The notes under the pieces: generated by a model
Database searches by the model: none
What the model saw: the letters and a program-made list of their open reading frames with translations, nothing else
Told to the model about the DNA's origin: nothing
Source of the DNA: Rahnella variigena
GTDB taxonomy: Bacteria > Pseudomonadota > Gammaproteobacteria > Enterobacterales > Enterobacteriaceae
Assembly (NCBI RefSeq): GCF_003610915.1
Contig: NZ_NSDJ01000002.1
Location: forward strand, 496,001 to 560,000
Reading direction: 5' to 3'
Length of the DNA stretch: 64,000 nt
Shown: piece after piece, positions 1 through 9,539 of the stretch
How the letters are laid out: each line of letters begins with the position of its first letter
How positions within the stretch are numbered: position 1 is the stretch's first letter
Program-made: the position numbers and the translations under genes

Positions 1-42
1 AATTACGTTTTGCAAGATGCTGCGAATAAATTAAAAGAGTAA
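1..42 (+). CDS. 3' end of an upstream gene (partial)
   Basis: The first 42 bases read in frame 1 as 13 codons ending in TAA, with a Lys/Glu-rich C-terminus (NYVLQDAANKLKE). The next 190 bases are AT-rich and carry no gene, so this is probably the end of a gene lying outside the window, likely another member of the T6SS cluster. It is too short to identify the family. Confidence 0.35.
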   Translation, partial: NYVLQDAANKLKE

Positions 43-234
43 GAGTAAATGATACCGGCATCTCCTGCCCCTCCCAATTTAAGCAAGTGCAACTAAATAA
101 AAATCAAGAACTATAGCATTCAAACATACTTGATCGCCTTTATCTATTTCAATATATCAGGGCATGATTTATTAAATCGTCACTCCAAGCACTCAATAAA
201 TATTTAATATAATTTATACTCAAACGAGCCTCCT

Positions 235-1467
235 ATGCCTGTCAATCTACAAAGCATTCCTGCCCCGTCACTACGCCCTGCCCCACCGAGAGCATTACGC
301 TGGCTTGGTGCATTGGCGGCCTTTATTGCATCGGGAATATTACTCATGCGATTTCTGGGGAAACTGGTGGGCGAGACCTCCTTTTGGTGGTTTGCCATTG
401 GCATTCCGCTTCTGTTTTGGGTCGTACTCCTGGGCTTACGCCTGACGGTATATATGATGCAGCAAATCCATGCCAACGCCTGGGATAAAAGACGCGAACA
501 GTTCGTTTTGCAAGAAGTCCGTCGCGGACGCCGGGCGTTACAAGTTTTGGCTGCCGATTGTATTACCGCGCATTGTGATGAAGAGCAATTCATCACGGTG
601 GCTGATGCGTTAATCAATAATGAAAACAAGCTGTATCCCCAAGCGTCGTGGGAAGCCGAGAGCAGTGTTCGTCATAGCCGTCTTCCTGTTACTGAGGACA
701 TGTCAAAAGAAACGCTTATTTCTAAGTCTTTTGATCATCTGCTCAGCAATCTTGCTGAGCAGTTTTCCTCTCTGCCGCCTGATAATCCTGTGGCCATTTT
801 ATTCGAGTCCTCCTGCTCGTTGCCAAAAGAGCGTGTTCAGGAAATTTGGATGCGAGCCTGGCGGACCCGTGAAATCTGTCAGCCTTTCTGTTTCATGTCT
901 GGTCATGGTTTAGGTGTCATCGACCAATGGTTAGATCACCGGATTAAAAGTTCTGAACTCCTGCTGGTCATCGCCGTACAGATTGGGCCGAAGAGTTCAG
1001 CAATGAGTGCTGAATCTGTCGTGAGTCTTTTACTGGGAAATCGCCTGACTCAGAAAACACTGTTGCCGCTCGCATTATTACACCGACCGGAGTCCTCTTT
1101 GCCACAGCAAATTCCATTGCAGGCGGGGCTTTTACAATCCGCCGACTGGGCTCTCTTGCCCCCTGATGCGATACAACACCTCTGGATGACTGAAATACAT
1201 CCGGAGACAGATGCATATCATAGTGCTATTGCGGTTCAGGGAAAGCCTCCTCTACTCAATATTACTGAGGATTCATCAGTACATGATTTTAATTCCTTTA
1301 TGGGTGATCCCGGGATTACCGGCCACTGGCTTGCGATCGCCGCTGCTGCTCAGGCCATTAGTCGTCATCCCTTACCACATATGGTTCTCAGTGGCGAACA
1401 AGACAGTGACACTGTCTGGAGTACCGTCGTATCCCCTGTCGCTTCTCACAAGGAGAATAAAGCGTGA
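235..1467 (+). CDS. T6SS-associated membrane protein of unknown function
   Basis: This 410-residue protein is not one I can name. Its N-terminus has two strongly hydrophobic segments (about residues 24-45 and 50-74) followed by a long soluble region, so it is probably an inner-membrane protein with a large cytoplasmic or periplasmic part. It lies directly upstream of tssM; its TGA overlaps the GTG start of tssM, so the two are translationally coupled and it is likely an accessory T6SS component. An AT-rich stretch (43-234) precedes it and may hold the promoter. The ATG at 235 has only a weak ribosome-binding site. I saw no catalytic motif. Confidence 0.75.
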   Translation: MPVNLQSIPAPSLRPAPPRALRWLGALAAFIASGILLMRFLGKLVGETSFWWFAIGIPLLFWVVLLGLRLTVYMMQQIHANAWDKRREQFVLQEVRRGRRALQVLAADCITAHCDEEQFITVADALINNENKLYPQASWEAESSVRHSRLPVTEDMSKETLISKSFDHLLSNLAEQFSSLPPDNPVAILFESSCSLPKERVQEIWMRAWRTREICQPFCFMSGHGLGVIDQWLDHRIKSSELLLVIAVQIGPKSSAMSAESVVSLLLGNRLTQKTLLPLALLHRPESSLPQQIPLQAGLLQSADWALLPPDAIQHLWMTEIHPETDAYHSAIAVQGKPPLLNITEDSSVHDFNSFMGDPGITGHWLAIAAAAQAISRHPLPHMVLSGEQDSDTVWSTVVSPVASHKENKA

Positions 1468-4400
1468 AGCGTATTTCCCTGCCAGTTAAAAAACCAGAAA
1501 TTGGATTCTGGACTGTCGTTCTGTTGTTTCTGGTTGCCGGTATTGTTCTCTGCTGGTTGGCCTGGCAGCATCCGGAACACATAGGTTTAGTTCAGGGGAT
1601 GCCAGAGCGCGATCGTTGGCTGACCGGTCTGATAGTCGGGACCGCCATACTTACATGTTGTGCACTGCTGTCATTTTTCGGCACGAGGCTCGCGGGGAAA
1701 AAACATTTTGATGAAATCCTTAAGCAAACTCAGGGAGATGATAATCCTTTACCAAAAAAAACAATGAGGTCAGAAGATAAATCTGACAATGCGTTAGTCC
1801 AGCTCAAAGCTCGGCTGCGCCGCCGCTACGGTCTGTTCTGGCGTTATAAAGTACGCCTGTTGATGATCGTCGGTGAGGCCAATGAAATCACTGCCCTGGC
1901 ACCTACACTGGCAGAACAGGGCTGGCTGGAAGGTCAGCGTACCGTGCTTATTCACGGTGGCAGTCTGCATGAAGCTGCTGACGATGCGCGTCTTTCTGAA
2001 TGGCGGAAATTGCGTCGCACCCGTCCGTTTGATGGCATTCTCTGGGCCGTCACCGAATCTCAAAGCAAAACGTCGCAGTGGATGGACGACGGTCTGCGCT
2101 CGCTTGAGAAAACCGGCGAAGCATTGCGTTATCAGGCGCCGGTATATCTGTGGCAGGTTTGCGAAAGCGACTGGTCGCAGGATGAACGTTTCGAGCAGCC
2201 GGTCGGGGTTATTTTCCCGGCTAATGCCACCTCACAATCGGTAGAAAGAACGCTGAAATCGCTGATACCCCTGATGCGCGAGCAGGGAATGCAGCAGGTA
2301 TTGACCCAACCGACACACGATTTTCTGCTGCGTCTGGCGCAGTCGTTAGGCGAGTCTGGTGCAGCCCGCTGGGGTCAGATACTTACACCCTGGTCTGCTG
2401 ACTATGCCGCACGCATTCCAATGCGCGGCCTGATGTTCAGCTTGCCGCAGACCTCAGCAGTCTCTGCCGGTGTACATGATAAAACCTGGACACCGCCTGC
2501 AAGCTGGCAGAGCGTGCTGGATGACTGCCGGTCTGCACGCGGTCGTCGCGTCGGTCTGCCGTGGGAGCAAACGCTCTGCTACGGTGTGCTCGCGCTGATC
2601 GTCCTGTGGGGCATTGGCAGCGTAGTGTCCTTTGCTGTGAACCGTCATCAGATGGTCTCTGCCGCTGAGCAGACGCAATACCTCGCCAAACCGCAGCCTG
2701 TTTCCGATGAGCAATTAATTGCCTTGCAGACACTGCGCAATGATATCGGTCGTCTTCAGGCTCGCGTTACTGAGGGTGCGCCTTGGTATCAGCGTTTTGG
2801 TCTGGACCACAATGCGCAGCTGCTCACAGCCCTGCTGCCATCATATGGCAGCGCTAATAACCGCCTGATCCGCGATGCCGCAGCTGAAATTTTGCTACAT
2901 AAGCTCAACGAACTTGCCAGCCTTCCCGCCAACAGCCCGAAACGTGCTGCGCTGGCAAAGTCAGGCTACGACCAGCTTAAAGCATATCTGATGATGATCA
3001 GACCGGAAAAAGCAGATGCCGCGTTTTACGCACAGGTCATGAAAACGACAGAACCGCAACGCCCCGGCGTGTCTCCGGGATTGTGGCAGAGTCTGGCTCC
3101 TGACTTATGGCAGTTTTATGCCGCCAACCTGCGCACGCAGCCAGACTGGAAGATTAAGCCGGATCTGGCGCTGGTTTCCCAGTCGCGACAGGTTTTGCTG
3201 GGTGAAATCGGTCAGCGCAATGCTGAAAGTACTTTGTATGAAAATATGCTGCTTTCAGTCCGCCGCAATTACGCAGACATGACACTGCTGGATATGACGG
3301 GTGATACAGATGCGCAGCGTCTGTTCAGAAGCGATGAAGTGGTACCGGGTATGTTCACGCGCAAAGCCTGGGATGAACAAATCCAGGAGGCGATCGACAA
3401 AGCGGTATCTTCGCGTCGCGAGGAAATTGACTGGGTGTTGAGCGATAACCGCCGGGCGATCTCTGAAGATATTTCACCGGAAGCGTTAAAGAAACGCCTC
3501 ACTGAACGCTATTTCACAGACTTTGCGGGTAGCTGGCTGAATTTTCTCAATAGTCTGCGCTGGAATGAAGCTAAAAATCTGTCTGATGTTATTGATCAGC
3601 TTTCGTTGATGAGCGACGTACGCCAGTCCCCGTTGATCGCCCTGATGAACACGCTGGCATGGCAGGGACAAACCGGACAGCAAAACGAAGCGCTGTCAGA
3701 TTCTCTGGTGAAATCAGCCAAAGCACTCATCAATAAAGATTCACAACCTGCTATTGATCAGCACGCCAGCGGGCCTGTCAGGCCTCTGGATGAAACCTTT
3801 GGTCCGCTGCTCGCCCTGATGGGAAAAGGCAGTGCGCAAAACATGTTGTCATCGGACAGTTCGCTCAGCCTGCAAACGTTGCTGACCCGTATTACCCGCG
3901 TGCGCCTGAAACTTCAGCAGGTGGCGAATGCCTCTGACCCGCAGGAGATGACGCAAGTGCTGGCACAAACGGTATTCCAGGGTAAAAGCGTAGACCTGAC
4001 CGATAGTCAGGAATATGGCAGCCTGATCGCTGCCAGCCTCGGTGAAGAATGGAGCGGTTTCGGCCAGACCATGTTTGTACAGCCACTGACACAGGCATGG
4101 GAAGCCGTATTACAGCCCTCTTCGGCCAGCCTTAATGACCAGTGGAAAAACGCCATTGTTAACAACTGGAAATCCGCCTTCGACGGACGCTATCCGTTTG
4201 CTGCCAGCAAAAGCGATGCTTCTCTTCCGATGCTGGCAGAGTTTATTCGCAAAGACAGTGGCCGTATCGACAACTTCCTGACCCGTGAGCTGAGCGGTGT
4301 CTTGCACAAAGAAGGGACAAACTGGGTGCCGGATAAAGTGAACAGTCAGGGTCTGACCTTCAATCCGGCATTTCTGGCGGCGATCAACCAGCTCAGCCAG

Positions 4401-4889
4401 ATATCCGACATCCTGTTCACCGACGGCAGCCAGGGAATGCGCTTTGAATTGCTGGCCCGTCCGGTTCCTGATGTTGTCGAAACGAATCTTTCGATCGATG
4501 GACAAAAATTGCGTTACTTCAATCAGATGGAAAGCTGGCAAAGCTTCCGCTGGCCGGGCGATACCTATAAGCCGGGCACCATGCTGACATGGACCTCGAC
4601 CTCCGCCGGTGCCCGGTTATACGGTGATTATCAGGGGACCTGGGGACTTATCCGCTGGCTTGAACAGGCTAAACAACAAAAGCTGGATGAAGGCCGTTAT
4701 CAGCTGACATTCACCACGTCAGATAAACAACAACTGCAGTGGATATTGCGCACTGAACTGGGTAAAGGCCCGCTGGGTCTGTTGCAGCTGCGTAACTTCA
4801 CATTACCAGCACAGATTTTCCTGATTCAGGCTGGTCCGTCAGCGTCCGAACAACCTTTTGATCCCGATGCAATCGCCGAGGAACCGTAA
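1464..4889 (+). CDS. tssM: T6SS membrane-complex protein TssM (IcmF/VasK family), no Walker A
   Basis: TssM is the large inner-membrane protein that, with TssL and TssJ, forms the trans-envelope complex anchoring the T6SS tail. This 1141-residue protein has two N-terminal transmembrane segments (about 13-33 and 54-73), a cytoplasmic domain, a third transmembrane segment (about 372-392) and a long periplasmic part, the family layout. The start is a GTG with a good AAGGAG site at 1450-1455, overlapping the preceding stop. Where many family members have a GxxGxGK[ST] nucleotide-binding loop, this one reads VGEANEITALAP (about 136-147), with no Lys-Ser/Thr, so it probably does not bind nucleotide. 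It is coupled to tssA (TAATG overlap). The family call is secure. Confidence 0.93.
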   Translation: MKRISLPVKKPEIGFWTVVLLFLVAGIVLCWLAWQHPEHIGLVQGMPERDRWLTGLIVGTAILTCCALLSFFGTRLAGKKHFDEILKQTQGDDNPLPKKTMRSEDKSDNALVQLKARLRRRYGLFWRYKVRLLMIVGEANEITALAPTLAEQGWLEGQRTVLIHGGSLHEAADDARLSEWRKLRRTRPFDGILWAVTESQSKTSQWMDDGLRSLEKTGEALRYQAPVYLWQVCESDWSQDERFEQPVGVIFPANATSQSVERTLKSLIPLMREQGMQQVLTQPTHDFLLRLAQSLGESGAARWGQILTPWSADYAARIPMRGLMFSLPQTSAVSAGVHDKTWTPPASWQSVLDDCRSARGRRVGLPWEQTLCYGVLALIVLWGIGSVVSFAVNRHQMVSAAEQTQYLAKPQPVSDEQLIALQTLRNDIGRLQARVTEGAPWYQRFGLDHNAQLLTALLPSYGSANNRLIRDAAAEILLHKLNELASLPANSPKRAALAKSGYDQLKAYLMMIRPEKADAAFYAQVMKTTEPQRPGVSPGLWQSLAPDLWQFYAANLRTQPDWKIKPDLALVSQSRQVLLGEIGQRNAESTLYENMLLSVRRNYADMTLLDMTGDTDAQRLFRSDEVVPGMFTRKAWDEQIQEAIDKAVSSRREEIDWVLSDNRRAISEDISPEALKKRLTERYFTDFAGSWLNFLNSLRWNEAKNLSDVIDQLSLMSDVRQSPLIALMNTLAWQGQTGQQNEALSDSLVKSAKALINKDSQPAIDQHASGPVRPLDETFGPLLALMGKGSAQNMLSSDSSLSLQTLLTRITRVRLKLQQVANASDPQEMTQVLAQTVFQGKSVDLTDSQEYGSLIAASLGEEWSGFGQTMFVQPLTQAWEAVLQPSSASLNDQWKNAIVNNWKSAFDGRYPFAASKSDASLPMLAEFIRKDSGRIDNFLTRELSGVLHKEGTNWVPDKVNSQGLTFNPAFLAAINQLSQISDILFTDGSQGMRFELLARPVPDVVETNLSIDGQKLRYFNQMESWQSFRWPGDTYKPGTMLTWTSTSAGARLYGDYQGTWGLIRWLEQAKQQKLDEGRYQLTFTTSDKQQLQWILRTELGKGPLGLLQLRNFTLPAQIFLIQAGPSASEQPFDPDAIAEEP

Positions 4890-6481
4890 TGACCACATTA
4901 ACCACCCTGCTTACCGCCTGCGCGGCAGAGCCTGAATATCTTTTATCTCAGGCAGAAAATCAGGTTGCCCTTTGGGATAAATGGTTGCAGCCAATTACAC
5001 CGGATCAGCCCGCGGGCGAAGATCCGGGTTACGACGATGACTTCCAGCAAATGCGCGAAGAGGTCAACAAACTCTCCGGTGCGGATACTACCCTGACCTG
5101 CGAACTGGCAGAAAAACTGCTCGCCAGCCAATGTAAAGACGTCCGCGTGGCCACCTATTACATCTGGGCGCGTCTTCATCGTGACGGTGAGGCCGGACTG
5201 GCTGACGGACTTTCTCTTCTGGCCGGACTGATTGCCCGCTACGGGGAAAACCTGCATCCTCTGCGTGCAAACAGCCGCAAGACATCACTGGAATGGATCG
5301 CGGGATCACGCGTACTGGACAGTCTGTCGCTTTATCCTGAAGTCGATAAAACAGATTTTGCGCGCATCATTGGCGCACTGGCGCTAATTGAACAGGCCGT
5401 CAACAACTGGAATGACTCCTCAAAACCAGAACTGGGGGCGCTCTACGCCGCACTTGAAAATCGCCTCGCTCAGTCAGGCGGGATGAGCGCCGTCGTCCCG
5501 CAAACCAGTGCATCGTCGTCACAGTCAGAAAACAGTGGTTTATCCCCTTCCTTGCGATCCGTGCAGTCAGGGAGGGACCTGCTTGATCAGGCGAAAATGC
5601 TGGCAAAATACCTGAGGGATCAGCCACAAGGTTGGTTGTCAGGCCATCATCTTATTAAGAGTGTGCGCTGGGACACCGTTCACGAACTGCCGCCGCTGGA
5701 TGCCAGTGGCCGCACCCGCTTGCTCCCGCCCCGCCCTGAATATCGTGCTCAGCTTAAACGATTGTATTTGCAACAGAGTTGGGTCGAACTGCTGGAGCAG
5801 GCGGAATCCATGTTTGGTGAAGGTGTTAACCATTTTTGGCTCGACGTGCAGTGGTATTTACATCAGGCGCTGATTAAGGCAGGCGCGCCATATGAAGGCT
5901 GGGCATCCTGCATCACACAGGATCTTGCGCTGTTTCTCACCCGTTTGCCGGGTCTGGAAAGTTTGTCATGGAGCGACGGCACACCGTTTGCCGATGAAGT
6001 CACACAAGGCTGGATTAACCAGCAGGTGCTGGAATCTGTCTCGGGTTGGGGAAATGAACCCGCTGCCTCCCTTGCTTCCGGTGAAGATGACATTCTCCTG
6101 CTGGAGCCTGAAGCGCTTGCCCAGGCAGACAGCGACGGTGTGGAGTATGCACTGACCTGGTTGCAGACCAGACCGGGCATCCACACCGCCCGCCACCAGT
6201 GGCTGTTGCGCTTAGTGATGGCGCGGGTTTCGGAGCAGTACGGTAAAAATGATATGGCGCTGCATCTCCTCGGCAGCCTCGATGCTGACAGCCTGTCACT
6301 CACGTTGCCGCAGTGGGAGCCGGGGCTGGTATTTGAAGTCAAAGCCCGCCGGCTGAAATTACTGCGGATGAAATCGCAACGAGGCGACGGAGATAAAAAC
6401 CGGATGCTGAGTGACATGGATATTTTACTCAGCGCACTGATAGCCATCGACCCTGCCCGCGCCGCTGTATTATGTGGTTAA
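4889..6481 (+). CDS. tssA: T6SS protein TssA (ImpA N-terminal family)
   Basis: TssA proteins prime assembly of the T6SS tail tube and sheath and contact the baseplate and membrane complex. This 530-residue protein has the ImpA-type N-terminal domain (around residues 28-180, with 'PITPDQPAGEDPGYDDDF' near the start). A Ser/Gln-rich linker (about 200-225) separates it from a long helical C-terminal half. The start ATG overlaps the tssM stop, indicating translational coupling. It ends 22 bases before the first PAAR effector gene, so structural genes and effectors may be co-transcribed. A second ImpA-family gene of the VasL type lies at 17987. Confidence 0.88.
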   Translation: MTTLTTLLTACAAEPEYLLSQAENQVALWDKWLQPITPDQPAGEDPGYDDDFQQMREEVNKLSGADTTLTCELAEKLLASQCKDVRVATYYIWARLHRDGEAGLADGLSLLAGLIARYGENLHPLRANSRKTSLEWIAGSRVLDSLSLYPEVDKTDFARIIGALALIEQAVNNWNDSSKPELGALYAALENRLAQSGGMSAVVPQTSASSSQSENSGLSPSLRSVQSGRDLLDQAKMLAKYLRDQPQGWLSGHHLIKSVRWDTVHELPPLDASGRTRLLPPRPEYRAQLKRLYLQQSWVELLEQAESMFGEGVNHFWLDVQWYLHQALIKAGAPYEGWASCITQDLALFLTRLPGLESLSWSDGTPFADEVTQGWINQQVLESVSGWGNEPAASLASGEDDILLLEPEALAQADSDGVEYALTWLQTRPGIHTARHQWLLRLVMARVSEQYGKNDMALHLLGSLDADSLSLTLPQWEPGLVFEVKARRLKLLRMKSQRGDGDKNRMLSDMDILLSALIAIDPARAAVLCG

Positions 6482-6488
6482 TAGTCAA

Positions 6489-6775
6489 TAAAGGATTATC
6501 ACTATGGCAAAAGGTTATTACTTAGTTTTGGGCGATAAAACCACCTGCGGAGGAAAAATCCTCGGCGGTGAACCCACTCATACCATCATGGGCAAACCTG
6601 TTGCCCGTGAGCAGGAACCCGTTACCTGTGGTCAGCATCCCGGAATTTATAAGATCATCGGGCATATTCCGGGAGATTCCATAATGGGCCGAAAATTTGC
6701 TGGATCGTTGCACAGCAAATGCAGTTGCCCCTGTCAGGCTAGATTTGTTCCGTCGATGGTGAATGATTCATATGA
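6489..6775 (+). repeat. 287-bp near-identical direct repeat, copy 1 (PAAR 5' module)
   Basis: The ribosome-binding region and the first 89 codons of the PAAR gene here match 10019-10305 at all but four of 287 positions by my count. The match stops abruptly where the C-terminal domains diverge. A diverged third copy starts at 8266, and the last part of the same module is found at 11607. Confidence 0.9.
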
Positions 6776-7760
6776 CTTCTCAGGAAGTTCATCAGCAGAA
6801 ACAAAAAGTTCTGCTGAAACGAAACAACCCATGTTGTCCTCATACGTCACTGGCGAAACCACGGCGTCGGGATTTGTTCCTGATTATCCGGCCACCGCAT
6901 TGATCAATACGAACAATTTTCCGGACATGAAACTTCGAGCATTGTTACAATCGAATAATCAAGATATTGCTCTGCTAACACCTGAGGAATGTATTGAAGT
7001 ACTTAGCTCATGGGGAACATTTAAGGATGGATGGATTACGATCACGCAATCTGCACCGGGGTCATTCATAGTCAACTATGGTACAAATGTGAAGGACGTG
7101 GTCACTACTTCAATGATTATTTCTAAACTGGGTAGCTTTGGTATTAAAGCAACAAATTTTACTAATTCTAAGGGTACTGAATTGATTAAAATAAGTGGCT
7201 ATCCCGGTGTCAGGAAGATTTTGAATGCCCCAGTTTTTGCCGTTAAGAATCCTAAAATTGTAGACTTAGGGATCGGAAGATTTGGAGTTACAAAATCGAT
7301 TATAGAAGGTGCCAGAGTTACTTTTTATGTTGCTGCAGCATACAGAACTCTTGATTATATTTTAAATGATGAAACCACCCTTTCTACATTCATAGGTTCT
7401 CTTGCAACTGATGTAATTAAAATAGGCATTGTATCTACCGTTTCATTTATAGCAGGAGCTGTTGTTGTAACTCCATTTATAGTTCTAAATTTAGCAATTG
7501 TTGTAGGTGTTGGATTTTTAGCCGCATGGGGCTTAAATCAACTCGATAGTAAATTTGGGATAACGGACCATACTGTTGAATACATCGAACATGCTCAACA
7601 AGAATTTGTCGAGAAAGCACGAGAAATGGAAAAGGGCATTTGGGATTTAGGAGCTATGTTTGCCGATGATATGCTTATAAAAGGCAAAGCAGTGATAGAA
7701 TTGGAAATTAAAAAATACTTAAGAAATACTCTTGAAGAAATATATTACAGGAAATATTGA
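6504..7760 (+). CDS. PAAR-like T6SS effector with hydrophobic C-terminal toxin domain
   Basis: The first ~90 residues form a PAAR-like domain (TCGG, PVTCG and CPCQAR cysteine motifs), the tip protein that sits on the VgrG spike and carries a toxin. The remaining ~330 residues recur in the copies at 8266 and 11607. They end in a hydrophobic hairpin (about 304-345) and an amphipathic helical tail containing 'WDLGAMFAD'. This resembles pore-forming effectors that insert in a neighbour's inner membrane, though I cannot assign a named toxin family. The next gene is a small multi-pass membrane protein, the expected form of immunity for a pore-former. Start: AAAGGA upstream of ATG. The toxin half is clearly richer in AT than tssA, suggesting transfer. 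Confidence 0.85.
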   Translation: MAKGYYLVLGDKTTCGGKILGGEPTHTIMGKPVAREQEPVTCGQHPGIYKIIGHIPGDSIMGRKFAGSLHSKCSCPCQARFVPSMVNDSYDFSGSSSAETKSSAETKQPMLSSYVTGETTASGFVPDYPATALINTNNFPDMKLRALLQSNNQDIALLTPEECIEVLSSWGTFKDGWITITQSAPGSFIVNYGTNVKDVVTTSMIISKLGSFGIKATNFTNSKGTELIKISGYPGVRKILNAPVFAVKNPKIVDLGIGRFGVTKSIIEGARVTFYVAAAYRTLDYILNDETTLSTFIGSLATDVIKIGIVSTVSFIAGAVVVTPFIVLNLAIVVGVGFLAAWGLNQLDSKFGITDHTVEYIEHAQQEFVEKAREMEKGIWDLGAMFADDMLIKGKAVIELEIKKYLRNTLEEIYYRKY

Positions 7761-7761
7761 T

Positions 7762-8178
7762 ATGAAAAGAAAAACAAGAAGTATTTTATCATTATTTTTT
7801 TTATCAAGCATATTTTTGTTATCGGTTTATTTTTGGGTTATTGAAATGGATAACTATCTTGATTTTAATCATGTCATCACTTTTTCCTGGATGTCCACAA
7901 GCTTGGTTTGCATTCCTCTTATTTTCACACTCCCAATTTATTGGTTTATTTTAGAATGCATATATGAAGAAAAAATAGCGATAAAGAAGATGGAAAAATT
8001 AATGCCATTTTTCAAATGCCTTTGTGTTTTTTCATTATTTTTATCCATATCTTTATCACTTGGGTATGTCTCTGTATTAAAGAATAAAGGATACATTTCA
8101 TGTCCAGGCATTCCATCAGGCTGGATGCCTGGGACAGCTACAAAGTATGCGTTTAGTGGCGACTTATGTAGAAAGTAA
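7762..8178 (+). CDS. DUF1240-type membrane protein, putative immunity protein
   Basis: This 138-residue protein has three or four hydrophobic segments (about 7-27, 35-60 and 88-108). Its cysteine-containing C-terminal signature is CPGIPSGWMPGTATKYA, which I associate with the DUF1240 family of small enterobacterial membrane proteins. The ATG starts one base after the effector stop, with AGGAAA as ribosome-binding site. The same family follows the second effector (9539) and the broken effector (12703). This constant pairing with the hydrophobic toxin domain, and its absence after the Ntox44 effector, is the main argument that it is the cognate immunity protein. AT-rich codon use matches the toxin half. 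Confidence 0.75.
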   Translation: MKRKTRSILSLFFLSSIFLLSVYFWVIEMDNYLDFNHVITFSWMSTSLVCIPLIFTLPIYWFILECIYEEKIAIKKMEKLMPFFKCLCVFSLFLSISLSLGYVSVLKNKGYISCPGIPSGWMPGTATKYAFSGDLCRK

Positions 8179-8265
8179 ATTAAATGCCGAATATTATTTG
8201 AAATACATAAAGCCCGTTGTCTTTCTCCATTTAGTATGGATTTATCTCAATAAAGGATTATCACA

Positions 8266-9539
8266 ATGGCAAAAGGTTATTACTTAGTTTTGGGCGATAA
8301 AACCACCTGCGGAGGAAAATCCTCAGCGGCGATCCCAGACACACACTGATGGGCAAACCGGTTGTACGCGAGCAGGAACCTGTGACCTGCGGTCTGAATC
8401 CGGGCATGTTTGCCGTGGTTGGAGCCATTCCGTCTGATTTGGTTAATGGCCGTAAATTCGCCGGCACAACGTACAATAAAAGCAGCTGCCCATGCCAGGC
8501 ACGCCTTATTCCTTCGATAACAATAAAAACATATGAAACCAGGACAGGCGAGGCTCAAAATAAAACCACAGCAGATCAGGCCAAACAGCCGGTATTGTCG
8601 TCCTATGTGACTGGGGAAAAAACAGACTCAGGCTATGTACCTGATTATCCTGCGACTGCATTGATTAATACATATCCTAGCCCAGATAATCGCATTCGTG
8701 ACTTGTTACAGGCCAATAGTACTACTGTGATGCTTCTTACCTTAGCAGAATGCTTTGATGTGCTTGGCGCATGGCACGCTGTTAAAACTGGCTGGGTTAG
8801 TATTACTCAATCAGGGCCGGGGAAGATTATTGTAAACTACGGATTAAATGTTAGAGACATAGTCAATACATCAGTCGTAATAGCGAAGTTAGGTAGCCTT
8901 GGCATCACTGCAACAAAATTCGTAAATGAAAAAGGCACTGAACTGATTAAAATATCAGGCTATGCGGGGATTCGTAAGATATTAAATGCCCCTGTATTTT
9001 CCCTTCGTAACCCACAAATACTTAAAGCAGGTATAGAGAAATATGGATTAAGAGGTGCAATGATAGAAGGTGCCACCATTGCATTTATATTTATAACGGT
9101 ATATCGCACTGTAGATTTTATTTTGAATGATCAGACAACTCTGGCAATGTTCATAGGTAATTTAGCTACTGACGTAGCGAAGTTAGCAATTAATACAACA
9201 ATTATCTGGGGCATTGGTGAGGTATTGGTTGCATTTGTTCCTGTCGTTGCAGTGCCCTTAGGAGTTGTAGTGTTAGGCGGGCTAGGAATAGCAATTATCT
9301 TAAACATATTAGATAGCGAGTTTGGTGTAACTGATAAAGTGGTGGCATACCTTACAGCTGCTCAGCAAGAGTTTGTTGAAACAGCTAGAAGTAAGTGCAA
9401 GGATATGGAACAAGGCTTGTGGGATTTAGGCGCCATGTTTGCAGATAAAATGCTGGAAAAAGGTGTAGAAGTTATCGAATCCGAAGTCATGAAGTATTTG
9501 AGAAATTCAATTGCCGACATAACACCGAGGATTTATTGA
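8266..9539 (+). pseudogene. PAAR-like effector, second copy, frameshifted after codon 18
   Basis: The sequence restarts with the same ribosome-binding region and codons as the first effector. The A-run at 8316-8319 has four A where the intact copies have five, so the frame from 8266 stops after about 24 codons. Adding one A restores 'GKILSGDPRHTLMGKPV' and an otherwise open frame of about 424 residues. The remaining open frame begins at an internal ATG (8349, 396 residues) and lacks the first PAAR strands. The C-terminal domain is homologous to that of the first effector, with hydrophobic segments and the 'WDLGAMFAD' tail, but clearly diverged. It could be a true mutation, a phase-variable or slippage site, or a sequencing error. 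The downstream immunity gene is intact. Confidence 0.75.

Noticed and set aside
5863..6447. 194-codon minus-strand frame opposite tssA
   Set aside because: Shadow of the plus-strand tssA frame, Ser/Arg-rich low-complexity translation with no domains.
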